Below are positions 18,755 to 29,000 of a stretch of 64,000 nucleotides of DNA, piece after piece. The notes beneath the pieces were generated by a model. The model was not told the origin of the DNA, did not search any database, and saw nothing but the letters and a program-made list of their open reading frames with translations. The position numbers were made by a program, and so were the translations under genes. This DNA is from an uncultured Bacilli bacterium (GTDB lineage Bacteria > Bacillota_I > Bacilli_A > RF39 > UBA660), in contig CAKOHW010000001.1 in assembly GCA_934086185.1 (NCBI GenBank), positions 1 through 64,000 of the forward strand, given 5' to 3'. The number at the start of each line of letters is the position of its first letter. Position 1 is the first letter of the stretch.

Positions 18755-20175
18755 TATTTCATCCTTTCTAATTCTTCTTTAATTAATTTTAAAGATGTAC
18801 CTGGGTTTGCTTGTTTATTTGTTTTTTGCATAACTTTACCAACTAAGAAGTTTGCTATTTTTTCGTTACCTTTTAAATATTCATCTACTTGTTCTGGATT
18901 TTCTTTTAATATTTCTTTAATAATATTAATTAATTCATCTTCATTATTAATTTGTTTTATATTACTTTTTTCTATAATTTCTATTGGATCAATATGTTTT
19001 TCCATTGCTTCATAAACAATATTTTTTGCTAATTGACTAGATAATTCTTTTTTTGTTACTTTGTTTATTACTTTAGATAACATAGATGGTGTTATAAATA
19101 ATTCATCTATCTCTATATTTAATTTGTTTAATGAACCTAATATTATTATTGTCATCCAGTTTGTTGCATCAACTAAATTATCAGTAGATTTAATCAATTC
19201 ATCAAAGTAGTTAGATATAGACTTAACTCTTGATAAAGTTTCAGCATCAGATAATGAAATACCCATATCTAAATATCTTTTTATTCTACTAAATTCTAAT
19301 TCTGGTATTTCTTTTTTAACATCCATTTTAAATTCATCAGTCATTTTAACTGGAACTAAGTTAGGTTCAATATAGTATTTGTAGTCTACAGCATCTACTT
19401 TTTCTCTCATTGAATAAGTTTTTCCATCTTCATCTATTCTTCTTGTTTCTTGAATTATTTTTTCTCCATTATCTAATAATTCACTTTGTCTTTTTATTTC
19501 ATATTCTATTGCTGCTTTTACACTTGCAAATGAATTTATATTTTTCATTTCTACTTTAGTACCGAATTCTTTGTCAGTATCTTTCATTAAAGAGATATTT
19601 ACATCACATCTCATTTGACCTTTGTCACTTTTTGCTTCACTTACTTCACAATATAAGAAAATATTTCTTAATGTTTCCAAAAATCTTACTGCTTCATCTG
19701 CACTATATATACATGGTTCTGTAACTATTTCCATTAGAGGTATTCCACTTCTATTATAATCTATTAATGAATAATTTGAACAATGTTCAAGTGAGGCTGT
19801 ATCTTCTTCCAAGTGTAATTGATGTATTTGAACTGTTTTAATTTCTCCATTAACATAAAATGATACGTGTCCATTTCTTCCAAATGGTTTAGTTACTTGA
19901 GTTATTTGATAACCTTTTGGTAAATCTGGATAATAATAGTTTTTTCTATCAAATATTATTTCATCTGGAGTTTCACAATTTAAAGCCATTGCTGTTTTTA
20001 ATGCTTTTTTACATGCTTCTTTGTTAACTACTGGTAATATACCTGGTAATCCTAAATCTGGTGGACATACATTAATGTTTGGTATGTGAGTGTATGTATT
20101 TTTTGCACCTGAAAAATTCTTTGATTTTGTTTTTAATTCACAGTGTACTTCTAAACCAATTATAACTTTATACAT
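18754..20175 (-). CDS. gatB: Aspartyl/glutamyl-tRNA amidotransferase subunit B
   Basis: GatB carries the kinase-like and tRNA-binding activities of the GatCAB complex, which converts misacylated Asp-tRNA-Asn or Glu-tRNA-Gln to the amide form. The N-terminus YKVIIGLEVHCEL and the segment SLIDYNRSGIPLMEIVTEP are diagnostic, and the C-terminal YqeY-like helical domain ends in NPGTSLKLIKEELERMK. I place the start at ATG 20175, which follows an AGGTGAT site; the GTG three codons earlier is inside that site. The start overlaps the gatA end by eight bases. Confidence 0.97.
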   Translation of the reverse strand: MYKVIIGLEVHCELKTKSKNFSGAKNTYTHIPNINVCPPDLGLPGILPVVNKEACKKALKTAMALNCETPDEIIFDRKNYYYPDLPKGYQITQVTKPFGRNGHVSFYVNGEIKTVQIHQLHLEEDTASLEHCSNYSLIDYNRSGIPLMEIVTEPCIYSADEAVRFLETLRNIFLYCEVSEAKSDKGQMRCDVNISLMKDTDKEFGTKVEMKNINSFASVKAAIEYEIKRQSELLDNGEKIIQETRRIDEDGKTYSMREKVDAVDYKYYIEPNLVPVKMTDEFKMDVKKEIPELEFSRIKRYLDMGISLSDAETLSRVKSISNYFDELIKSTDNLVDATNWMTIIILGSLNKLNIEIDELFITPSMLSKVINKVTKKELSSQLAKNIVYEAMEKHIDPIEIIEKSNIKQINNEDELINIIKEILKENPEQVDEYLKGNEKIANFLVGKVMQKTNKQANPGTSLKLIKEELERMK

Positions 20176-21628
20176 TTTTATCACCTACTATTTGTCCTTT
20201 ATAATTCATAGTACTTTCTAACATATTTGCCATATTTAATACTTCACTATCTTTGTATATATCACTTGTTATATTAACTGCTATTGGCATATTATTAATA
20301 AATCCACTTGGTATAGTTATACTTGGATATCCTCCAAAATTTCCTATACATAAATGGTTTTCTAATATTAAATATTCACTAGAAAGAGCATCTGTTTTTT
20401 CACCAAATAATGGAGCAATACCTCCACTTGCTGGCATAATTAAGCCATCATAAGTTTTAAATAATTCATGCATTTTATTAGTTATCATTCTTCTTACTCT
20501 ACATGCGTTTAAGAATAATTTTTCTTGATTTTCTTTTTGTAATACATAAGAACCTATAACAAATCTACGTTTTATTAATTCTGAAAAGCCAAGAGTTCTT
20601 GTATTAAACATTATTTCTTCATAAGTAAGACCATCTTTTCTATTTCCAAATTGTATACCTGTAAGATTTGAATTGTTGCTAGTTGCTTCTGCACAACTAA
20701 TAGTCATATAAGATGGATATAATGCATTAAGTAAGTTTTCATCTATTGAAACTTCTTCAACAGTCATTCCTAAACTTTTACATTTTTCTATAACATCCTG
20801 AAAGTTTTCAAGTGTTTTCTTTAACATTTCACTAGGATTTTTATAACTACTTATATTACATGCTTCTTTTATGTAAAATAATTTTTTACCTTTTACACTA
20901 TCACATAAAGTTTCTGTATAATCTTTATTATCATCTTTTAGTGTAGTCATATCTAATTCGTCTTCACCTTTTAAAATGTTTGTTACTATTGCAGCATCAC
21001 GAACACTTCTTGTAAACATTGCAACATGATCTAAACTTGATGCAAATGCAAATAATCCATATCTAGATATTCTTCCATAAGTTGGTTTAAATCCCACAAC
21101 TCCACCAAATGCAGCGGGTTTTCTTACACTATCACCAGTATCACTTCCTATAGAAAACGGAACAATACCTAAAGCAACACTTGCACAAGATCCTGCAGAT
21201 GAACCACCAATAAGTCTTTTAGTATCCCATGGATTTTTTACTACTCCTGTATGTCCTGTTGTTCCTGTACCTCCCATTGCTAATTCATCTAATACGTTTT
21301 TTCCTACTAAAACTGCACCAGCATCTTTTAATTTTTTATATACTGTTGCGTCATATACCGGAACATAATTTTTTAATATATTACTTGATGCTGTAGTTAA
21401 TATATTAGATGTAGAAAAGTTATCTTTCAACGAATATGGTATACCTGTTAATATAGTATTTTTTTTGCCTCTAATTTTATAGTTATCAATTATAGTAACA
21501 AATGGATTTATATCATTTTGATAAGTATGCGCTAATTTGTTTGCTTCATTAAATAATTCTTCACTAGTAATTTCATTATTATCAAGAATCTTTCTTAAAT
21601 CATCAATCATCATTTTTCTATATTCCAT
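20168..21628 (-). CDS. gatA: Aspartyl/glutamyl-tRNA amidotransferase subunit A
   Basis: GatA is the glutaminase subunit that supplies ammonia to GatB. The amidase signature is complete: the lysine in GIPYSLKDNF, the glycine-serine loop GGSSAGSCASVALG, and the nucleophilic serine region GSDTGDSVRKPAAFGG. The length of 486 is normal. It lies two bases after gatC and overlaps gatB, as expected for subunits made in equal amounts. Confidence 0.97.
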   Translation of the reverse strand: MEYRKMMIDDLRKILDNNEITSEELFNEANKLAHTYQNDINPFVTIIDNYKIRGKKNTILTGIPYSLKDNFSTSNILTTASSNILKNYVPVYDATVYKKLKDAGAVLVGKNVLDELAMGGTGTTGHTGVVKNPWDTKRLIGGSSAGSCASVALGIVPFSIGSDTGDSVRKPAAFGGVVGFKPTYGRISRYGLFAFASSLDHVAMFTRSVRDAAIVTNILKGEDELDMTTLKDDNKDYTETLCDSVKGKKLFYIKEACNISSYKNPSEMLKKTLENFQDVIEKCKSLGMTVEEVSIDENLLNALYPSYMTISCAEATSNNSNLTGIQFGNRKDGLTYEEIMFNTRTLGFSELIKRRFVIGSYVLQKENQEKLFLNACRVRRMITNKMHELFKTYDGLIMPASGGIAPLFGEKTDALSSEYLILENHLCIGNFGGYPSITIPSGFINNMPIAVNITSDIYKDSEVLNMANMLESTMNYKGQIVGDKNV

Positions 21629-21630
21629 AA

Positions 21631-21921
21631 TTATTCCACCACCTTTGGTACTTTAACTTGATCACGTACTTGATGTTTAGTATTACTTAGTACATCATTT
21701 ACGGTTAATTCTTCAGTACATTCATCATTTCTTAATTCTCTTTCATAACTAACAATTGGAAATATCATTGGTTCAACTTCATTTATTCCATCTATTTTTC
21801 CAATTAATTCCATTTGATTTAAAATAATATCAAATTCTTCTAAAAGAGTATCATATTCACTATCACTCATTCTAAACATTAATTTTTCTGCATATTTATT
21901 TAATTTTTCTTTTGTTATCAT
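21631..21921 (-). CDS. gatC: Aspartyl/glutamyl-tRNA amidotransferase subunit C
   Basis: GatC is the small subunit that wraps around GatA and GatB. The 96-residue protein shows ITKEKLNKYAEKLMFRMSD at the start, the EFDIILNQMELI helix and the NEVEPMIFP motif, with a C-terminal DQVKVPKVVE. The ATG at 21921 is the real start because a GGAGG site lies eight bases upstream; the earlier in-frame ATG falls inside the T-box terminator hairpin. Confidence 0.95.
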   Translation of the reverse strand: MITKEKLNKYAEKLMFRMSDSEYDTLLEEFDIILNQMELIGKIDGINEVEPMIFPIVSYERELRNDECTEELTVNDVLSNTKHQVRDQVKVPKVVE

Positions 21922-21934
21922 AATAATTCCTCCA

Positions 21935-22160
21935 ATAAAAAAAGTTAATGACATAGGGGCAGAAATTCCACGGTACCACCCTATTTATCATTAACTGATA
22001 TCTCTTAATATAACGGTTATAACCGTTCTTTCTTACTAATTTCAGAAAGAATCTCAGCAGTGTTATTCATATAGTTTTATCTTGCTGAATTTTCACCATC
22101 TACAGCTCTCTTTTAAGAATATTTTCTATATTACTTCTCTGCTTCATCAATTTAAAATAT
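21935..22160 (-). promoter_or_regulatory. T-box leader, specifier reads AAC (Asn)
   Basis: On the minus strand the leader has the T-box landmarks in order: GGTGAAAATTCAGC of Stem I, the specifier region ATGAATAACAC, and the antiterminator T-box sequence AGGGTGGTACCGTGG. The competing terminator pairs AGTTAATGA and ATAGGG with CCCTAT and TCATTAACT, followed by seven T. The best specifier codon is AAC (22064-22062) followed by the usual A, which is asparagine. A GAA triplet (22068-22066) lies just before it. Uncharged tRNA-Asn should therefore switch on gatC-gatA-gatB-aspS, which fits an organism that makes Asn-tRNA by transamidation. Confidence 0.92.
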
Positions 22161-22166
22161 ATTAGT

Positions 22167-22172
22167 ATTATA
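22167..22172 (-). promoter_or_regulatory. Extended -10 box of the T-box/gat operon
   Basis: The minus strand reads TGCTATAATAC immediately upstream of the T-box leader, which would place the transcript start near 22160. Confidence 0.65.
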
Positions 22173-22191
22173 GCACATTTTTATAAAATTG

Positions 22192-23883
22192 CTAGTCTAT
22201 TTTAGTTTTTTTCTTATTTTTAAGATATTTATTTGTTATATTCATATTTTCTAATTCTGTTAAAGATAATAAATTATATAAATTTATTCTAAGTTTAAAT
22301 TCTATTTTTCCTTCATATTCATCAATAAATTCTAACTCTATATCTTCAAAGTTAGTATTTACATCATTAACTAAATATACTCCTCCATGAGATATTGCAT
22401 TTCTAATTCCATTTATAATTGAATATTTTTTAAAGTATTCTTCATCTTCTATTTTACTTAATAATTCTTTTTTCTTTTCTTCTTCATTTATATATGATAA
22501 TAAATAATACTCATATTCTTTATCTAATAATGCTAGTGTATTATCTAATTTTTTTATAATTTCATTTATTTTTTGTTTTTTATCTTTTGATGATTCTTTA
22601 TATTTTTTTAATAAGTTATCTCTTTGATTTTTAACTTCATTATATTTTTCTAACTTTGTTTCAAAATCTCTATATAATCCATTTACTCTGTTATTTAATT
22701 CATTCATTAAGTTATTTTTTCCTGTATCATATAATTTATTAACTGATGGAGTTATTTCGCTTAAATTAAGTTTACTAAAATCTAAATCAGTATCTGTATG
22801 AGTATATATTTTACTATCTTTAAAAATACTTTCTAATGGATAACAATAACAAAAATAAATCATACTTAGTTCTATTACTGCTATTATTTCATTATACGGA
22901 ACTGAAAGCATAAAGTGCTCATCACCCATATTTTTTAAGTCTATATAGTCATCAAAGTTATTAATGTCTTGTTTTAACATATCGTTTAACATAAATTTTA
23001 TATATGACATTCCATAAATTAATGGATTATCATCAAATTCTAATGACAATAGTCTATATAAGTTTTCTCCAAAAGTAAAGATAATATTAGTTAAATATTT
23101 TTTATCATAATTATATGATTCATTTATACTATCCATTATATTTTTTATGATTGGATATTTATCTTTGAATGATTTCATTTTATGATTTTTTATATCCACA
23201 ATATAATTTCTTTTAAATGTTTCATGTAGATAATAATCCATTTGTTTACTAGATAAGTTTTTATTATTGTATACATAATTTAAGTAACTTTCAAATATTA
23301 CCTTTTCTTGTGTTGGTAATTGTTTACCGTCTTTTCTTTTTAATGTATATTCTTTTAAAGTATAGTGTTTTAATAATTTTTCTAAATCTAATTCATTTAA
23401 AATTAAATTATCAAATTGGTTCATTGCAGTACCCAGTAATCTAATTTTTTTATATTTTTCTCCTTTAAATCTACATTGTACAGTATCTGTTAAATCTATA
23501 TAAAATCCTACAAAATCTTCTAAAAATACTTTTACTTTATTGTTATTTATATTAAATATTATGTACTCATTATCTAAATAATAATCTCCATGGGCTAGTT
23601 TGTTTCTTATTGTTGCAAATAAAGTTGCTCCATTAGTATAGTTATAATCTTTTATGTATAATAAAATATTTTCTAATTCCTCATCACTCATTAAACTTTC
23701 ATAATTTATTCCAGTAGTATTTTTTACCATAGTTTCTTTATTATATATTATATCTAATACTATAATTCCAAATAATGCATAAAATATTCTTTCTTTTTCT
23801 ACACTATCTAATGCAATAAAACCATCAAATACTTCTTTTAAACTATTATATATTAATGTCATACTATCTATCTTTTTATTCAT
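22192..23883 (-). CDS. Uncharacterised protein with two HEPN-like motifs
   Basis: I do not recognise a named family for this 563-residue cytoplasmic protein. Two segments carry the Rx4H pattern of HEPN domains: RNKLAHGDYY at 93-98 and RNAISHGGVY at 494-499, each inside an alpha-helical stretch and each followed by a beta-like segment (EYIIFNI and EDIELEFI). Residues about 395-470 form a lysine- and glutamate-rich coiled coil. Two HEPN motifs separated by a linker are the layout of several RNA-cleaving toxins and defence nucleases. It stands alone upstream of the T-box operon, and no partner antitoxin gene is adjacent. Nuclease activity is inference. Confidence 0.55.
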   Translation of the reverse strand: MNKKIDSMTLIYNSLKEVFDGFIALDSVEKERIFYALFGIIVLDIIYNKETMVKNTTGINYESLMSDEELENILLYIKDYNYTNGATLFATIRNKLAHGDYYLDNEYIIFNINNNKVKVFLEDFVGFYIDLTDTVQCRFKGEKYKKIRLLGTAMNQFDNLILNELDLEKLLKHYTLKEYTLKRKDGKQLPTQEKVIFESYLNYVYNNKNLSSKQMDYYLHETFKRNYIVDIKNHKMKSFKDKYPIIKNIMDSINESYNYDKKYLTNIIFTFGENLYRLLSLEFDDNPLIYGMSYIKFMLNDMLKQDINNFDDYIDLKNMGDEHFMLSVPYNEIIAVIELSMIYFCYCYPLESIFKDSKIYTHTDTDLDFSKLNLSEITPSVNKLYDTGKNNLMNELNNRVNGLYRDFETKLEKYNEVKNQRDNLLKKYKESSKDKKQKINEIIKKLDNTLALLDKEYEYYLLSYINEEEKKKELLSKIEDEEYFKKYSIINGIRNAISHGGVYLVNDVNTNFEDIELEFIDEYEGKIEFKLRINLYNLLSLTELENMNITNKYLKNKKKTKID

Positions 23884-23935
23884 ATATATTCCCCTTTTGG
23901 TATGTGATATTTTATCAAATATTTTTATTATGTCA

Positions 23936-23963
23936 AGAAAAAAGAATACTTGTTGTACTCTTA
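23936..23963 (-). terminator. Terminator of the TasA-like gene at 23961
   Basis: AAGAGTAC and GTATTCTT pair (with one G-U) and are followed by six T on the minus strand, overlapping the stop codon. Confidence 0.7.
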
Positions 23964-25928
23964 ATTTATTTTTATTATATATGGATTGTCTTTTGTTCCA
24001 TCTCCTGTTACATTTATGTCTTTTTTTAAATTAATTACAGGCACGACATTATATTTTGCATTTCCATTATCATCACCCGAACCTCCAAATCCTGTAATTA
24101 CTGGGATTCTAATTCCTTTTTCTATACTATTTGACGATGGTGTCATAAGATAATACCAATAACCGTTTTTTATATATGTTTTTATATCGGTTGAATCTTT
24201 ATGATAAAAAGTACCTGCTGATATTGCTTCATCTGCTGATAATAACCCCACTGAATATGTTAATTTTCCATTTGTTTTTACAATATCTGAAATTGTATTT
24301 ACATTTACAGTAAATACAGAATAATCATTATCTATTTTTGTAGGACATTTAAAATCAATATTATAAGTTGTTTTCCATACTGCAAATCTGTCATAAAATC
24401 TATAATATGTAGTTTTGCTATTATTAGTTCCATCTCCATATGCATAAGGTGTTTTATCATTACAAAATAATGTATCAGCAATATAACTGCTATAGCCTTT
24501 TTCTTCTATATTTGTTAAATACCAATTATCATTATATTCTTTTATTGTTGAATTTTTTATATTCGCGTGTGTTGCTTCATACGCTGTTGTTGTCCATGTT
24601 CCATTATTTTTCTCACATATTTCTTTAGTAGTGTATTCACTTATCTTATTTACTACTTCATTTTCTACTAACATTAAACATCTATTTTCATCTGTTGTTG
24701 TACCTGTTAGGCCATACATATAACCTATATAAGCATTATCATTTATTTTTGAATTGTATGTTGAAGTACCAGCACTTGCATTTAGCAGCAGTCTAACTGA
24801 GCCATCTCCATTTATTCTAACTATTCTCCATGTTTTTCCTGCAAACGAAACATAGTTATCTAAAACATTTCCTCTATAATAATAACTCGTTCCATAATCA
24901 TCTGGTGCTGTATTTAATACTCGTTCATCTTCTTGTGATGCAGATGTAAATGTTGTTACTTCCATTCCCCATTTTGTTCTTTTATTTTCTAAATCTTCAT
25001 TATTTATTAAATTTTGTGCATTGTTTATTATTTTGTAAGCAAGACTATCTTTATTATCACTATATGGATTATATTTTTCTATTAATTTATATTCTAAATT
25101 TAATTTTGTTGGTGTTTTTTCTATATCAACAGTTACTGTTTGTGAATCTGGTGTTACTTTTATTATATCATTATCAAATGATGCTTCAGATGATTTTACT
25201 ATATTTAAATTACTTTGGCCTAATGTATTTCCATCTTTATCTTTTATATATATTATATGATTTCCCGGTTCTACTGCTGGTATTAAATATTTTCCGTCTT
25301 TTATTTCACTTTTCTTTGGATTACTATGTAGTTCTACATAATCTCCTTCACTTGTTCCTGTTATCGTTCCTGTTAAATCTACTATTTCTTCCATTGCATA
25401 TATTTGTATTTTACCTGATATATTTTTATTCATATCAATACTTTGATCTATATTCATTTCTTTATACGTTACTTTTAATTCATATTTTTGTGTTTCTTCT
25501 ACTTCTATGGAATTTGTAATAATTATTCCATTTGTTGTTGGAAATGTTGTTTCACTTTTACCTGCACAAGACTTATCTTTTTTGTTAGTTGTACAAGTTA
25601 ATGTATAAACTAAGTCATCTTTTCTACTCAATTCATTTATTAAGTCTTCTAAATAAACTGCATAGCCATCTACTTTTGCATTTCCCTCATTTGTTACCGA
25701 AAATGTTTTAGTACCGATTATTGTACCAGGCATGATATTTTTCATAGTTATTTCTTTATTACCATCATCATATCTTAATCTTAAATATGCACTAGTAATA
25801 TCTATAGATTTATTATTAGTATTACCTTGTATTCTAGTTAGATAGTATGCATATGTTAATCCTACAAGTGTTAATAATATAATTGTTATACCTACTACAC
25901 TAAATGTTATTCTTTGTTTTCTATTCAT
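23961..25928 (-). CDS. TasA-like secreted surface protein with C-terminal WRIVRI domain
   Basis: The N-terminus MNRKQRITFSVVGITI leads into a hydrophobic helix ending LTYAYYLTRIQGNT, a SipW-type signal as in TasA and camelysin proteins. A TasA-like beta domain follows, with LRYDDGNKEITMKNIMPGT and KTFSVTNEGNAKV. A small Ig/carboxypeptidase-regulatory-like repeat is at about 190-265. The C-terminal half contains DDYGTSYYYRGNV, FAGKTWRIVRINGDGSVRLL and a final DNPYIIKIN, which resembles the DUF6273-type domain of clostridial surface proteins. The ATG at 25928 follows a GGTGTT site. Its leader closely matches that of the paralogue at 53485-55689, so the two arose by duplication with their promoter. 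Confidence 0.75.
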   Translation of the reverse strand: MNRKQRITFSVVGITIILLTLVGLTYAYYLTRIQGNTNNKSIDITSAYLRLRYDDGNKEITMKNIMPGTIIGTKTFSVTNEGNAKVDGYAVYLEDLINELSRKDDLVYTLTCTTNKKDKSCAGKSETTFPTTNGIIITNSIEVEETQKYELKVTYKEMNIDQSIDMNKNISGKIQIYAMEEIVDLTGTITGTSEGDYVELHSNPKKSEIKDGKYLIPAVEPGNHIIYIKDKDGNTLGQSNLNIVKSSEASFDNDIIKVTPDSQTVTVDIEKTPTKLNLEYKLIEKYNPYSDNKDSLAYKIINNAQNLINNEDLENKRTKWGMEVTTFTSASQEDERVLNTAPDDYGTSYYYRGNVLDNYVSFAGKTWRIVRINGDGSVRLLLNASAGTSTYNSKINDNAYIGYMYGLTGTTTDENRCLMLVENEVVNKISEYTTKEICEKNNGTWTTTAYEATHANIKNSTIKEYNDNWYLTNIEEKGYSSYIADTLFCNDKTPYAYGDGTNNSKTTYYRFYDRFAVWKTTYNIDFKCPTKIDNDYSVFTVNVNTISDIVKTNGKLTYSVGLLSADEAISAGTFYHKDSTDIKTYIKNGYWYYLMTPSSNSIEKGIRIPVITGFGGSGDDNGNAKYNVVPVINLKKDINVTGDGTKDNPYIIKIN

Positions 25929-26012
25929 ATATAACACCATACTCTCTACTAATAATTAGTTTAGCAAACTAATTTTTTATTTTGAACCAACAACTTCGTT
26001 GTTTTTATTATA
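25929..26012 (-). promoter_or_regulatory. Promoter and two-hairpin leader shared with the 55690 copy
   Basis: A TATAAT box lies at 26012-26007 on the minus strand. The predicted RNA then begins with AACAAC-GAA-GTTGTT and continues with TTAGTTT-GCT-AAACTAA, two perfect hairpins, before GAGAGTATGGTG and the start codon. The copy at 55690-55773 has the same stems with different loops (AAA and GAT). Change confined to loops suggests that the stems matter. Confidence 0.6.
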
Positions 26013-26037
26013 ATTTATCAAATATTTGTATTATTTC

Positions 26038-26076
26038 AAAAAAAAATATTAAGATCAATTTAAAAATCTTAATACT
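26038..26076 (-). terminator. Terminator of the phosphoesterase fusion gene
   Basis: TATTAAGAT and ATCTTAATA form a nine-pair hairpin followed by nine T on the minus strand, overlapping the stop codon at 26055. Confidence 0.85.
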
Positions 26077-29000
26077 TTTTCTTTATGTGGAATACTACTT
26101 GAGTTTATATTTGAAATTAGACTTTTTTTATTATAATTAACATATTCTTTTTCTATATCAAATGTTCCATCTTTCTTTTCTTTTAAAATTATGTAGTGTG
26201 CCATATTTTTATCTGCATCTTTATAACCCATTCCTGCTGCTCTTACAGTGTAAATATAGGTGTTGTTTAATTTATCGCTCATATCAAAATGTACATGACC
26301 TTGAAAAACATATTCATAATCATTAACACTTTTTCCATCAAAAATTGGTTTATCTTTTGCATCTACGTAACCATAATTTTCTTTTGTTATTCCTAAACTT
26401 AATGCATTTTCAATATCTTTATTAGCATCAATACTATTTGTATATAAGAATTGTTTTGGATCTTTTGTACTTTGATATGACCATGTACTATTTTTTCTAA
26501 AATCCCATCTTATGTCATTTATGAAGTGACATAAAACAACTTTTTTATTTCCAACAATAATATCTTTAGATGCTGGATATAATTTCATGTTTTCTATTCT
26601 TTTTGTTCCTAATTTATCAAGTGTCCATTCTTGATTTTCTATTTTTTCTTTATCAAAGTATGGGAATGGTTCTATGCCTATAGTATTATAATATTCAGCA
26701 TTACCCGCTATAGTTTTACAACCATAATCATTTAATACGTCTTCTACATCAGCAGGATTTGGTCCTAAACCTACATTATCTCCTAAAGAATAAATTTCAG
26801 TTATACCTCTTTTTTTAATACTTTCTAATATAGCTACTGTAGGTTCATACATTCCATGAATGTCTGTCATTATTGCAATTTCTCTTCCAGTATAAATTTC
26901 ATTTTCTTTTGTGTAACTAATGTATTTTTGTAAACTATTTTTAATAGTCAATAATTTTTCTTTTTCATTTTTTACCTTTATAGTATTCTTTTTAAATACT
27001 TCTTTAGGGTTTTCAATGAATTTTTCAATTTCTTGAGTTATTATAAATGGTAAATTATATTTTTTGTGAATTTCTATTTCTTCTTCTGTTGGTTCTTTCC
27101 CATTAGCAAGTATTAATCCACATGGTTTTAATCCTTCTCTAAATAATAATGTTTCTGAATTATTGTTTGTTACAGAACTAGTTTCCAGTATACCTTTTTG
27201 GTTTAATTTTGACATTTTTACAACAGTTGAATTTTCCATTACCATTTCGTTAGATCCCATATTATATGTTGAACTATATATGAAACTATTTTCTGGAATT
27301 GTATCATATGCAAAAATTAATTTGTCATGATTATAATAATATTTTTGTCCCTTGTAACTTATAGGACTTAAAGAAATAAAATTACTTTTTGAAGTTGATT
27401 TACCATTTACTAAATCTTCAACGCTTTCTCTATAACTCTTTATATGTGCATATAAAACATAGTTTTTATCACTAAAATCATAAACTATGCCTCCATATAA
27501 ATTTGATAATTTTTTATCAATAATACATTCTTTATCATCAATACTATTTATCTTTGTTAAATTATTTTCTGAATCTAATTCAAATACTTTTCTTATTTTT
27601 TCTTCCATATTATTAAATTCAGTTATAACATTTAGCAAGTCTTGTTCATTGCTTCCTATTATTTTTTTTATTAATTCTTTTAATCCATTTATATTTTCTG
27701 TTCTTTCAATATCATATATAATAGATATATTTGATATTATTTCATCAATTAAATTACATATAACAGTATTATTTTTATTATTTAATTTTAATATTTCTAA
27801 TGAATTTATCCCACCAATATTATCAATCATAGTACTAGTATTATTGCTTAATAATAATTTTTTTAGCATACTTCTTAATTCTTTTATATCTATATTAGGA
27901 TCTTCAATCATTTCTAAATATTTTTTATATATAACAGATTTAAATTTACTTAATTCTTCTAAATCTTTGGGCGGATTAATTATTTCTCCGAACATATTTA
28001 ATTCGAATAAGTTTGATAAGTCGTTTTTTATTTTTTTATTTAATCTTATATTGTCATTTGCTAAATAATTTAATAATATTTCATATTTATTATAATTATC
28101 TATTAATTCTAATATGCTATTTATTAAAGATACTTTGCTTGTTATTTTATAATAATTCTTAAACAGATATTCTTTTATCTTTATAAAATTTTTTATATCT
28201 TTATTCATTATATTTAAAATATTATTTAACCAATTTTTATATTTTATATTTCCACATCCATATTGAATAAATAAGCTAAAATCGATGTTTATTAATGTAA
28301 AGAATTTTTTTATTTTATCATATTGATTTATTACGTCGACATTATATGTAATGTTTAATAAATCTATAATTGCTTCTAAATCTTCTTCTTCAATATTGTA
28401 ACATTTTAATATTTGTTTTTTTATTTCAAAATTAAGATTATAACCTAATAATAGACCTTCTTTTTCTGATTCTTTTAATGTTTCTAATTTTTTTCTAACA
28501 TAATCAGGGTAATTATTAACAATTGCGTTTATAATTTTATTATATAAATTAATAGAAGTATATTTTTTTATTTCTTCATATGTAATTTTATCAATTAAAT
28601 TTATTATACTTTTTTTAGAATGTTTCATTATAATATCAATAAATTCAATATCATAATAATAGTCATTTAAAACACTAATAATATTCTCATCATTTATTTT
28701 TGTTGTAATCATTAAATCAATTAATTCTTCTATATATTTATTATCTTTTATTCCATATCGTATACTATTTATTTCTTTTTCTTTAATTAATTTTATTATT
28801 GTTTCTTTATGTTTATTAAATATTTTTAAATTTAATTCTCTTGGTCCATTCATTATTTGACCATATACATTATATCCATCTCTTATATCTTTTTCTTTTA
28901 AGTTATTAACGTATTTATTAATAACTTGTTCATTGTTATTAAATATATATTCTTTTATATCGATTGGTAAACTTCCATTCATTAAATTCAATAATTCAGA

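Noticed and set aside
21922..21954. Longer N-terminus for GatC
   Set aside because: It would be encoded by the T-box terminator hairpin and T run. The GGAGG site sits before ATG 21921.
24950..25519. Plus-strand open frame of 189 codons
   Set aside because: It is antisense to the TasA-like gene at 23961-25928, is made of Leu/Tyr/Phe-rich low-complexity sequence typical of complementary AT-rich coding DNA, and has no ribosome binding site.
27487..28068. Plus-strand open frame of 193 codons
   Set aside because: It lies antisense inside the 1252-residue phosphoesterase fusion gene, and its Ser/Ile/Leu/Phe-rich composition is that of a shadow frame.
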